From Bostrychus sinensis (taxonomy: Eukaryota > Chordata > Actinopteri > Gobiiformes > Eleotridae), in contig CM036248.1 of the NCBI GenBank assembly GCA_020698575.1, positions 21,130,229 to 21,194,228 on the forward strand: a stretch of 64,000 nt of DNA, in the 5' to 3' direction. The notes under the pieces were generated by a model. It searched no databases. It saw only the letters and a program-made list of their open reading frames with translations, and was not told the origin of the DNA. Below are positions 11,214 through 64,000 of the stretch, piece by piece (the stretch's first letter is position 1; every line of letters starts with the position of its first letter). The translations under genes and the position numbers were made by a program.

Positions 11214-13310
11214 GGTGACTTTGGTCTCTGTTCCTTTGTTGTGTGTGTGTCTCATTCAGAGTCTGAATCAGCTGTGAGCCAAACTCAACGATCCCTTCTC
11301 CTTACAGAGTATTCCATGTTGCATGCTAACATAATACATTTACGTAATACATTTAAATGGAACCTTTTTGGATGTTGTAATATATACTTTTACAATAATA
11401 TTTCTGTACCATTGCAGAATAGGGCCATCAACTAGACTTTGTATGAAAAGTAGGCCATGGCTGTGGCAAATCTTGCATATCTCTCTCTGATATAATGGAA
11501 AATGTCTCAGTGGCGATTCCTGGAAAATGAAAATACATTGGATTTACATTTAATCGCCTGTCCTGCTTGATTTTAGACATCCCCACTCACTAATACATGC
11601 AGGCAAGGAGTTGGCAGTGTCTCACATCTCACGCCAGTTCATTTTCCGACATAAATATTGTCAATCTTTGTATGAAAGTCATTGTGTAGGTGACAGTATT
11701 TTTAGCCTAATGTACATGTGCAGGTGGAGTGAACGGCATTTCCAGCTGAAAAGATCCTCGTTTGCCAAAAGCATCTCATTCTTCTTATTATGGTGTGGAA
11801 ATTGCTTCTGCAGATGATCTGGGGGAATTTGCATATTTATAGAAAATTACAGTAAAAGCTATAAGCCATTACATGCCGTTGTGTATTTATACTGTACACA
11901 GAACATAAACAGAACTTCAGGCAGCATAGTTTTTTATAGAAGGAAATGCGTTGTTTTTTTCAGTAGGACAGATTTTATTAGATAAAGTAATTTCCCTTCA
12001 CATTTTTCTCGAGTAATAGTTAATAGTTATTAATTGTAAATCTTAGTAGCAGTCATTTACAATCACTGCCGTAATTACACATGAACTTGGGTTGACTAAT
12101 GAAACCATTAGTCAGTGTTTCTTTGTGAGCAAAAGCATCTTGTTTGTAAAATCTTGATAATATAACAGCCTGATGAAGACGTGTGATGGGACATTATCTA
12201 AGATGAGCTTTGACAATAGTGCCATGAAGAACTTTGTTGGTGTATGCGAAAATGACTCACTGGAGTTTGTCATTGACAGGAATAATGCATTCAGAGGCTC
12301 TGATACAAAAGCTTGGGTTGGTGGATGGGACATATAATCCAGAAATGCCCTCACTTTAATGGTGGTTGAAGAAATTTGCAGAGTTTCAGCATTTCAGAAA
12401 AATGCATTGGATTGTGTGATCAGGCTATACATGTGTCAGTTTTGTAGATTTTTTTAAGCTTGTAGATTATCTGTATATATCGAGAAAGCTCCCGTTCACT
12501 CACCTCTGGGTTTAAAGTTCATGACCCTAATAATATACACTGGGTAAATCTGCTTATAGATTACATATTTTGACTTTCATTGCCAGCAGCAGATCACTGC
12601 CCCCCATCTGCCTCTAAAGCCTGCACTACCAGCATGCCTTAGCCACATCTAAATATCTTATGCTGCCCTGCCAACGTCTGATAGTGGTTTGTTCTCACCT
12701 GGGCAAATGCACATGAAAAATGGATACAACGCTGGGGGCAGAGCCATGTAGTAGACAGTGTTGTGTGGAGATAAGGAGTCCCACTACCACTATTACCTAC
12801 AGATGCCAAACTCTTTACTGCCTGAGGTTGAAACAGTTGGTGAAATAGACATGTTTGTACTCCTCTCTGTCACAGCAGCTGTGAAAACCTCATTACATTA
12901 TGTCAGGTATAGATCTCTTCTCTAATTAGCAAGTTGAGCCAGCCTTGCACTTGACAGGAATTGATAGTTTATTTTATTTTCAGTGTCTTATGTGACAAAA
13001 TGTCTGCCGCACAATGGACTGTTTATCGCCGCGGCCAACAATCAATGGAAATTATATCAGACATAAAGGGGGTTTTAAAGTAGTGTTGGGATTTGCAGCA
13101 CCTGAGGGAAACGCAATAGGGAAATGTCTGGGCATCGAGTGAGCATGACTTTATATGTATACTAGCAGACACAAAAGACTGTATTTTGTCAGTAAAGAGG
13201 CATATATAGCATATAATGGCTTGCACAAAATTAAATTATTAGGTTACTGCACTATTCAATCATTTTAGTGTAGAAGATTCAAAGCAGTCGTAATAATGTA
13301 AGTTACCAGC

Positions 13311-14052
13311 CAGGGCGGAAACAAGATACTTTTGGTCAAGGATTTTACTTTACATTTACATTTTCTAAAGCATTTATTTACTTGAATATATTTTATATAA
13401 ACTGGTTACTTTTACTCAAGTAAATGTTTTGAATCTCTTAAAAACTAAAAGTATTTTTGACTTTGGTGGCAAAGTGTCGCACAGTAGTAGTATTATTAGT
13501 AATAGTGATAGTAGTGTTTATAGCTGGGGCAGTAGTAGTAGTAGTGCTGGTAGTTAGAGAAGGTATAGTATCAGTTGTAGTAGTTCTAGCAGTAGTAACT
13601 AAGTATTTTCTACTTAAAGGTGCTATGATCTGTATATATATATTTTTTATATTTCATAAATATTACCCACATTTGTGCCAAGATATGATGTAAAAATGTT
13701 TAAATAAAATATTAGTTTTACTGATAATAATGGTATAGCTGATTTATTCACAACTAAAAATTTGTTTTACATAATGGCCAAGTTGATTTTGTTTACAATT
13801 TTTGTTTTGGTTCTAAAACTGCACTGCAGATCATCCAATCAAAAAAGAGACCACTGTTTCGATTTAGGCTGCAGTACCATTTTCAAACCAGTATAAGCGC
13901 ATTCTGCTTACAGTACCTTTAACCAAACCCTGCATACTTACTTTACTTCATTAACAAGGTTTTTGAGTACTTTACCTCTTCTTGAGTAATAATATTATGA
14001 AGTAACAGTACTTTTACTTAAGTGCAGATTTGAAGTACTTCCTCCACCTCTG
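13311..14052. mobile_element. hAT-like non-autonomous element (GGTGGAGGAAGTACTT family)
   Basis: Right end AAGTACTTCCTCCACCTCTG; left end CAGGGCGGAAACAAGATACT is its diverged inverted counterpart. Flanks GTTACCAG (13302-13309) and GTTGCCAG (14053-14060) match at 7 of 8 bases, with one extra base at the left edge. Subterminal blocks rich in TTACTTTTACTCAAGTAAAT are typical of the family. It carries an AGT-rich microsatellite at about 13480-13600, which explains the valine-rich frame there. Confidence 0.55.
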
Positions 14053-17000
14053 GTTGCCAGGGTATAGAAAATATTTATTTTATTTTCAATAATTGCTCTT
14101 TGTGTCCTTGTAATTTAATGGTAAATTACTGTTGTACATTGCGTGACAACCAAAAGTATCCCAGCCCATGTATTTTCTAGGAGGACTCATTGCGGGTTAG
14201 TTACCAATAAATGAAAAGCTTAATGGAGAATGAGTCACAGCCCTCAATGCACTGAAGTGATGCAAGAGACTGACCTTCAAATCTTGACCATTGTCTAATA
14301 TCCTCTTAAAATGTTCAAACTCAACTTGAATTATAAAGAGAAAATTTGAAGTAGAACTTTAGTGGGCTTTCTTTCAATAGATTTGGTAATAGAAGCTCTG
14401 GCATGTAAATGGTTTTCTATTGACAAACACGCTGTACAATGCAACCACGTGTGTCATTTCATGCATGGTTTAGTGTTCAATTTGGATCCATAATAGGGGG
14501 ATTGAGAGGGTTAAGGTTAAGCTACTCCGCTCGGCTGCCCTGAATGTGAAATGGAAACACCGGTCTGGCAGCATTTCTGTTTACATTCTATGAATAGGAA
14601 TCACATGTTTGATGAAACCAGCCTCTGCTCTGTGGGCTGCTGCAGAGACAGAAAAATGTACAAAAAAAAAACAGCATGAGAGGAAAGGATTGGACAAGTG
14701 GACACAAAAGGGGATTGAGAGGAGGAAAGGAGGAGGGGAACAGATGAAGGAAAGAAACCACAGCCAGATCCTCATTTGGAAAAACATCTCCCTTTTATCC
14801 ATGAAGCAGCTGCATTCAGACACATGGACCCTGTCAAAGAGTGCTTAGAAATCTAACATAACAAATAAAATACATAATCATATGTTGAGTTTGGGCATGT
14901 TCCGGTCAATTGGGGGACTCTTGTACAGTATAGTGCTGACCCATTTCCCATTTCTGAACCCAAATTGGACAAGAACTGTCGTTTTTGGGTGTATGGCAAA
15001 CTTCACTAGTGCCTCAACGTGACATATAGTACTGTGCAAAACCTCTTAAAGGACCTCACTAAAACTGTTGCACAGTATGTCTTTTGGGTAATTTTAACTG
15101 TAATTACGCCTTTCTGAATACAGCATTTCATTCACTAATGCAACACACTTTGTTTACTGATGTTTTGGAGTCTGCTGACACTTTAACTTATAAAAGCAAG
15201 GCTCTGTGAAGTTGTTTTTATTGGCCATTTTTAATGTGTGTACCGTTGATTAGTACCTGTGCCGTGCCAAATGTGGGAGGGTCTGCGCTGTAACAACATT
15301 TCATAAACGGGTCAGCTTTTCTCTGGAAAGACACGTGTCGGGCCTGCTGTGGTGTTTGGTTACCTCATAAAGATGGTGTTTTCAAAAGCCAGGAAAAGAA
15401 ATCAAACCTTGTCATGCAATGATTAACACTTCTTTCAAGGAGGTAAATGCTCAAAGGCTAACTCAGTTTTGACTAGTCACATAAACAGTCAAAGCACTTT
15501 TTTCAATTTTTCAGGCAATTAGCTATTCATAATGGTTGTGCACATCTAAGCATGCCAAGAGAGCTTTAAATATATTGCTGACCTTTAAGATGCATGTTCC
15601 AAATGACAAACATAAATAATAGACTTTTTTACTCTCAGTAGCTTTCAAGACCTCAAAAAGTTCAGTTAATGCAAACAGTAATGGTTGGCTTTTTAAAGTT
15701 TTTTGCATAGTGTCATTAGTAAATTACTGTTTCATAACTGCAGTATTTTTTATTTTACTATTTTGTTTCATGTTAGTGCACATCTGCTAGCTGAGGTTTT
15801 CTTGGTTGGTTTGTTAGTAATAAAGGTCAGTAACAGGCTAACAAAGTTTTTGTTGTGGATCCAAAACATCAGACATTAGGATTTGATTATGTTGCAAAAT
15901 TAATCTAACACCAGCCACTAGGGGTCAGTAAAGCTAACGAGGCAAATAATTGCTTTTTGTTCATTTGCATTGCGATTGTTGTCAGATATAAGGACTTTGT
16001 GGACCTGGTTTGAGCGCACCTCTGGGCACCACACATGGAGAGAAAATGACAATTTCGTGCAAACAACAGTTTTTGTAGTGAATGCTAATTTGCAACTCTT
16101 GTTCCTAGAATGGCTTTTATGAAATGCAGTGATGCTAAAGTACAGTGCTGCTGCTGAAACAACCATAATTTAGTTTGTTTCTTAAAGATATCTTTACTAT
16201 TGCAAGATAGGACCAGTGCCTTGAGGGCCTTGTCTGCTTCTAGGTCACAGTTATCAGCATAGAGATCCAAGCTTTGTCCATTTCTTCTTATACCATAATG
16301 AGAATATTTGAATAAAGATGGACAGTATTTATTTTGAAGCAATCTGCAGTTCTGCTGTTGTCAATGTCACTTTTCTCTTGGAAACCTTTGTGATTTCCTG
16401 CTTCTCTGTTTTTTATGTTGTACTTGTGACTGACAGCTCCCACTGAGACATATAGATTGCAGATACACTTCAAGACAGAATGGAGAGCTGTAACAGGGCA
16501 GGGGCACAGAGAAAAGTGAAGTACAAACGTTGTTATGGAGTGCAGTGGGGTTTACGTGCAGCTCATTTTGAGACATTTGGCATACATGTCATGAGCTGGC
16601 CTGTGGATGATCTACTCCTGCATGCAAACATCAGATCGCTCTGGACATAGCCCTAGGGCCCCCCAAAGATCAAGGAGTGAAAAGTGGGTGGGTGGGGTTG
16701 CGTACAAAGAACCGGGCTGTTCTAAAGATTTCAGGAGAGGGTCCAGGAGACAACGCATGTTTGTAAAGGGCATTAGGGAGCAGTTTGATCTATGCTCCAC
16801 TCTGCTTCTGTTTATCCTTTTCTACATCCCTGGGCCTTGTAAACCTTAGTATAATCTGCCTTTATATCAGAGTCCTTGCTCTTGATTTGGTTGATAAATG
16901 CCCTACCTCTGGCTCTGCACCTGAGTCCATCTCTTTGTATGTTTGAAGTAAAAAGCATATAGGTTTATATATTTTAATCTGGGCAGTCAGTATTAGTCCA

Positions 17001-17423
17001 CACATGGTTTTGAAAATGTACACGTTCAAATTTTCATCCTGCTGGAGTGTATTCCCCACACTGATGGATATGACAGACGAGCAGAAACGTGTGAATTCTC
17101 AGGGGAATGTGGCAATGCTTTCAAATAAACAGCGGTGATTGTTTGGTGTTTGCAAGATTATGAAGTGGCAAACACAACATCAATGGTTTCTTTTTAGGCT
17201 CCCCCAAAGGCCATGTTGTATTGGATAAATACTAACAATGACTTTTAGTGAAAGACACACACATCAGGATTACAGCATGATACATTCTTGTTACATAATA
17301 GAAAGAATTTTAACCTAATCTGAAAGATAAAAAGTATTCACATTGGTAACATAGATTCCTCTTAATGGGAATTTATGCTATACCACTGTAAAAGCATTGT
17401 AAAGATAGATAGATGCCCAAACG

Positions 17424-17784
17424 TAGGGTGACCAGATTTCTAGACCTAAAAACTGGGACATATATTTTTTTTCACAAATCTTAGTGCATTTGAATTCACC
17501 AAAAGACAAAAAAGCTTCCGAAATCTAAACAGTTTTCAGCCATGTTTTGAATATAATGGGAATTTAATGATAAAAATAATGACATTGTAAATACATTTTG
17601 TGACAAAAGTCTTTAGTTTAATTATTTTTCCTCTGCTTTTCTGTTTGTTAAAATGGGGACAACTGGGGCATGATTTGTTAAAAACTGGGACATATGAGTG
17701 TTTCTACAGATATGTGTTGGGACATGGGACAAGGAGCCTAAAACTGGGACTGCCCCAGTTAAATGGGGACATCTGCTCACCCTT
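17424..17784. mobile_element. hAT-like MITE, 361 bp, perfect 8-bp target duplication
   Basis: Left end TAGGGTGACCAGATTTC and right end ATCTGCTCACCCTT are inverted repeats. CCCAAACG occurs at 17416-17423 and again at 17785-17792, a perfect 8-bp duplication. The interior repeats the motif AACTGGGACA several times. No coding capacity. Confidence 0.7.
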
Positions 17785-19052
17785 CCCAAACGTGAACCAG
17801 GGATACTTGTTCAAGAGTAAAAGTTCTATCAGCTGAGCCACCAAGCCTACTAAAACTATTTAATTGTTGCTTTACTGACACCTTGTGGCTGTAATTTCCG
17901 TAATTGGTCCTATCACGCAATGGTACAGAATCTTTAAAACGTAATCAGTCACTGTTATAGCTCCACACCAAAAATTATTTATACTTTTATGGGCTATGCT
18001 AACAGTCTAACAAACCAATGGCAAAAAACTCCACAGCAGTAAAAAGTAGTTACATTTATATAGGAATACCTCTACATTCATTCAATTGTCTACATATACA
18101 GTTCTTCTACAGCCTGAATTACACCTATAAATTGTTTAAATTAGTGTGTGTGTGTGTGTTTTCTCTTTAAGCACAGGCTCAAGCTGTTCCCCTTTCCAGA
18201 TGGGACTCTTCACCTTAACCAGAGCGGCACATGAGCAGAGTCAATGAGACAGACAGAGTTAGCTCCTGTAATTGTGTGACTGTGTTTTGCATAAAGCCAG
18301 AGGTTTGCTTCCTAAGTGTCACTCTTTATAGCATGCACCGTTTCCCCAGAGTGACGCCGCTAAAGTGTAATGTCCCTGCTGATGGTGTGTTAGAGCTCAG
18401 TGTTAATTATAATGCCATGCTTCGTCACACACAGTCACATTAGCCTTACTGCTAAGCTTGGGAATATAGCATGATAGCTTGGATACTGTACACAGTGTGG
18501 GTCAAGCACTCGTGTGTAGTAATTTAATAAATGGATGTTTTGATTCTGTACCTAAAGACATCACATACTGTTATGACATATACTGTATTGTCTGTGATGA
18601 TACTTTGTTTATATGTAAAGAAAGGATTAGGGTGTTTGCAGTAAACACAGATGCCTCCATATAAAAGATGATGGCCCGAGGCGTATTATAGTATTGATTG
18701 AGGCAGAATGTAATCTTCTTGATCACACACAGAGCAGGCTCAGAGAGGTATCCCTTGTAGTCAGCAGTTGTTTTTCATTTGATGTGAAGTTTGCGTGGCT
18801 GCATGATGACCTGACCACGAGTGAATGGCCTGATATGTTTCCTTTTGTTGACATACTGCGCTGAAGCAGACATTATTTATTGCTTTTCTTGTTATTGTAT
18901 TATTGTATTGTTATTTCTTGTAATTTGCTGCAATGTCCTCTTCTGTCAAGCTATATTGTGACCTAAACTTTCTTAATTTGTTTACAAAATTTGTTAGAAG
19001 TTATTATGGCTCATATAGTGAGGAAAACATGCCTCAGACACAACTTCAGGGG

Positions 19053-19230
19053 TGGAAGAAGTACTTAAAATGTAGATGAATGTGTAAGTGGTTACCTGGG
19101 CTTGACACAAAGCGTACACTGGCTTGTAATCCCCTATGGCTTGGTTGACTAGTGAGTATTTAAAAGTAACTCCTCCAGAAATGACTGAACTAAAAGTATT
19201 AAAGTTTTAGTTGTCAAGTATTTTGTTGTC
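19053..19230. repeat. Mixed repeat fragments
   Basis: CAGGGGTGGAAGAAGTACTT (from about 19048) resembles the left end of the GGTGGAGGAAGTACT hAT-like family. It is followed by a family A piece (GCTTGACACAAAGCGTACAC, about 19100-19150). No complete element boundaries are visible. Confidence 0.35.
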
Positions 19231-21505
19231 ACGTGATGGTTTCTGATGGTTGCTGGCGGTAATTTCACATAGCATTGGGTTCACAGGTTGTAATTACTGC
19301 AGATTCCTACAGTAATACTAGTCCGTGTGAATGGGGATTTTCACACGGCTCAGGTAACCACATTTCTTTTACCTGTTTAGCCTAGCATCCTTTTGGGAGT
19401 TAGCGAATGTATAACCAAAGCCCCTAATATGAAGTGCATTAGATTAAATTTCACTGTGATGATTCTTAGCTGTATAAAATCGTACAATATATACACCTTT
19501 AGTCATGTCTGTATCCTGAGCGTGTAAACTGTGTCAGGGGTGACCTTGTTCATCTTCTGCTGTGGTTTAGTCTGTCCACACTAATCAAGTCAGCTCCCCT
19601 TATATCTTTGTTTCTCCCTCAAACGCTCTTGTTAATCAACTATCTGAAACAGCAGAGACAGAATAGGGCTGTTTTCAGTGTGACGGAGCAGAACCCTAAT
19701 ACTCACTCAGACTGTTCCTGAATCCTGATCATAATACCCATATAAAACCTCAGTTAAATGAACCACACAAATGCTATTGCAGAATTCTGATAGACAAACA
19801 CCTCAAGCGTGGCTACATTGTCTTTTATCAGTGCATCGATTTGGTTATTTGCTGTTTTATATTTATTTCCTATTAATGAATTTCAAAAAGCCTTTGTGCA
19901 ACAACTTGTTTTAATTGAGTGCACTTCTGAAGCTCTGTTCAAAATGATGTTTTCTTTGAACACAGCTTAGGCTTCTTAGGCAATAGACAGAAAAGGTTTT
20001 AGAATTCTTAAAAATGTTGGTGTTGTTGCTACTTCTGCAAACAATACTGATACAAGGATACGAGTGATCCTAGTGCCATAGCTTGTTCCTTCAAAAAAGA
20101 CAGGAATGCCACTGCTAATACAATCACTTTTAATATGAATAATCCATTTGTAACCATGAGACTTCTCACTTTAGTATCATGTTTTGACAACTCCAGGGTA
20201 ATTACGTTGTCAAACTGCCATCACAGCCCAACTGTTGTACAACCGTCTGCAACTATAACGGCAGAATTGTTATTTTTGATTGTGTTGTATTGCAGTGTGT
20301 CATCTATTATGCTGTGTTGTGTTTCATCTTGTGTTTAGTGTTTGCTAACAAAAACGCTGCACACAAAAGAATGGAATTAGCATTAGCCACCAAGTCAAAT
20401 TAAATGTAGCAATTAGCATTTATATTTAGTAAACTGGCTAAACTAGCTATACTATGCGTTTATTATTGTTATTCTGGAGAGGTACGTATAGAAATGTGGG
20501 GGAGTGCAGTATTGTGTCCATTGTCCAATCCATTAACCAAATCCTACTTTAATAAGTTCACTTTTGCAAATGAGACTGACTGTCAGACCTGGGTGCATTT
20601 ATTTGGAGGAAAAAAAAAACATATATTAACCACCACCAGTCATTTTTGCTCTCTAAAATGTCTTATTTAATGTTTTTAGTGTGATCTATTGTAAAAATAA
20701 ATGGAAAAACATGCCTTTCTTTCCACTGTGAAAGGGTCTATACAGGACATAATGGCCACAGTTCATGGAGGTCACTCACAGTATAAAACCCACTGCCAGA
20801 TGTGAAAAGTCATTTCTGATTAGTCATAACCAGCAGAGACCGGTGTGTGGTAAATCCTGGCTGACTGGTGCAAATAGAGACAAAGGCAAGCTCCCACCAA
20901 CAAGCTGACATAATCAAATTGTCTCTGTCACTGAGGTCACTGCATTTAATACTGTAGTTTTACGCTTTGTTTCTTTAGAGGAGACCCATCACTGAGGTAA
21001 GGTGCTGAAGTTATTGGTGGTGTTTCATCCGAGTGGATTTAAGGCTACCCAGGGGAGACAGCTTGATATTTTAGGTGTTGAGGCTCAGAGGACTTGTGTG
21101 AAATCAATTTGTTTGTTTTGTTCACGCTGTTTTCCCATAAAGTACTGATATTGGAACAATACCTTATCATACTTCTGTGGTTTCTTTGCTCATATTGCAC
21201 GTGGAACATAAAGGAGAGTCCTTTCACATTGTTTTAAATCATGTTTTTAATGACTACCACCACTGAAATGTGTGAACTGAGCTACCCTCTGAGTGTTAGT
21301 GCTGCTTCTGCTGACTGTGCACAAGCCACTCCCTCTTACCTGAATCCAATAACTCATGACTGTTTGAGTTACAATCAGATAGGGGTGAATGGGCGGGTAT
21401 ACTGTTTCTGCTGTAGTATTCAATAAAAGTAGTACATGGAGACTAAAAGTACAGAGAAAGTTGGAAAATTTCAAAGTGCTTATTTTAGGCTTTTTTCTTT
21501 TGCAG

Positions 21506-21561
21506 GTAACTGGCCAGCTTCTGTGGGAATTGATGTCACTTTTCGATTGGTTTAACTGAAG
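21506..21561 (+). promoter_or_regulatory. mid2: mid2 leader in coding exon 1, with upstream ORF end
   Basis: Acceptor TTTTTTCTTTTGCAG|G ends at 21505. The 56-base leader has an in-frame TAA at 21553-21555, which fixes the mid2 ATG at 21562 as the first possible in-frame start. It also holds an out-of-frame ATG (21533) that opens eight codons and ends with TGA at 21557-21559, two bases before the mid2 ATG. The mid2 ATG context (GAAGATGG, A at -3 and G at +4) is strong. Confidence 0.6.
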
Positions 21562-63337
<41,776 letters not shown>

Positions 63338-64000
63338 GTAAGTCACCACACATACTGTGTGGATATCTACACACACTAGACCGCATAAAACTATATACAA
63401 GGCTGTCATAGGAGTCTAGTCACATGAGTAGAGAATGCCAAGTCATGCAGCACACATCTGTAGTTGTATGTACACACAAGCATACGAAACATGCAGAGAA
63501 ACCTTAAAAAACTCTCTGACCTCTGACAAGAATGTAGAACAACACAATACTTCCCAGTTTTATTTCCTCTTCTTCAATATTTTATACAGTCTGTGTTACA
63601 TAATCTAGCTTCACTCTGTTGTGTTTCCATCTTTTTATTTTTAGTGAGTTATCATGAGTATATAAGAGATTGAAAGATGTATATCACAAGGGACCAGCTC
63701 AGATATTACTTGAGGTCTCTGTTTTACCTTGCAGTAATCATTTTGCCTACAGATGTTAAATCATTCTGAATACAATTAAGACAACTAACAGTTTTACATA
63801 ATATCAAGTTTGTCAATATCATTACTATGACTCACATGAAGGTTAATGTTTTTTTTTGTTTTTTGTTTTTGTTTTTTTTTAACTAATTATGTCATTTTAA
63901 GTATAGTTGAGTTATATACCATACACACATCTGCAGTGGTGGACTGGCCATCTGTGCTTTCTGAAAGATCGCAGAACAGCTGGTAGCTTGTTGCTTTATT
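63338..64000 (+). other. mid2: mid2 intron after exon 6, incomplete
   Basis: Starts at GTAAGT and runs to the window edge. AT-rich, with a T/G-rich run at 63848-63880. No coding signal is visible; the next mid2 exon (rest of FN3) is not in view. Confidence 0.75.

Larger units (their letters stand above)
868..21505 (+). other. mid2: Intron between candidate 5' UTR exon and coding exon 1
   Basis: About 20.6 kb of AT-rich intron. It holds several copies of a teleost interspersed repeat (2290-2490, 2662-2860, 5262-5440, 7600-7915, 19100-19150), a SINE with target duplication (7389-7576), a Harbinger-like element (8782-9481), a - strand coiled-coil pseudogene (10319-11213), two hAT-like elements (13311-14052, 17424-17784) and a 24-base poly(A) run at 5360-5383. 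I see no supported coding feature in 11300-13300, 14060-17420 or 17800-21500. Confidence 0.5.

Overview
This window is vertebrate nuclear DNA, almost certainly from a ray-finned fish (I would guess a percomorph, but the sequence does not prove it). It has one recognisable protein-coding gene, split by long AT-rich introns, and many teleost-type repeats. There are no operons, phage genes, CRISPR arrays or true RNA genes. Most open frames longer than 60 codons are chance or repeat-derived.

The gene is mid2 (midline 2, TRIM1), a microtubule-associated RING/B-box E3 ubiquitin ligase, on the + strand. Six coding exons are present with exact GT-AG boundaries: 21562-22389, 45803-45898, 54926-55033, 60991-61139, 62381-62508 and 63194-63337. 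They encode 484 residues plus one base: RING, B-box1, B-box2, coiled coil, COS box and the start of the fibronectin type III (FN3) domain. The rest of FN3 and the B30.2/SPRY domain lie beyond the 3' edge. Residues in exons 1-5 favour MID2 over its paralogue MID1. A CpG-rich, pyrimidine-rich block at about 480-1225 with a good splice donor at 867/868 is a plausible promoter and non-coding first exon. The intervening introns are about 20.6, 23.4, 9.0, 6.0, 1.2 and 0.7 kb.

Two features of mid2 stand out. The RING to B-box1 linker is about 56 residues longer than in human MID1/MID2 and carries Gly/Ser-rich sequence followed by Asn-His repeats. If the proposed first exon is joined to coding exon 1, a 29-codon upstream ORF ends two bases before the mid2 ATG.

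The introns hold datable mobile-element relics. These include several hAT-like elements with 8-bp target duplications, two Harbinger-like elements with TTA duplications (one nested inside a hAT), Tc1-like fossils (one hit by a fold-back element), tRNA-derived SINEs, an L2-like LINE 3' end, a multi-copy teleost repeat carrying a DUC-type core, and long microsatellites. A broken coiled-coil coding sequence on the - strand (10319-11213) is a probable pseudogene of unidentified parentage. I found no convincing evidence of an undescribed biological system; the best leads are the expanded linker, the upstream ORF arrangement, the coiled-coil relic and the nested transposons.
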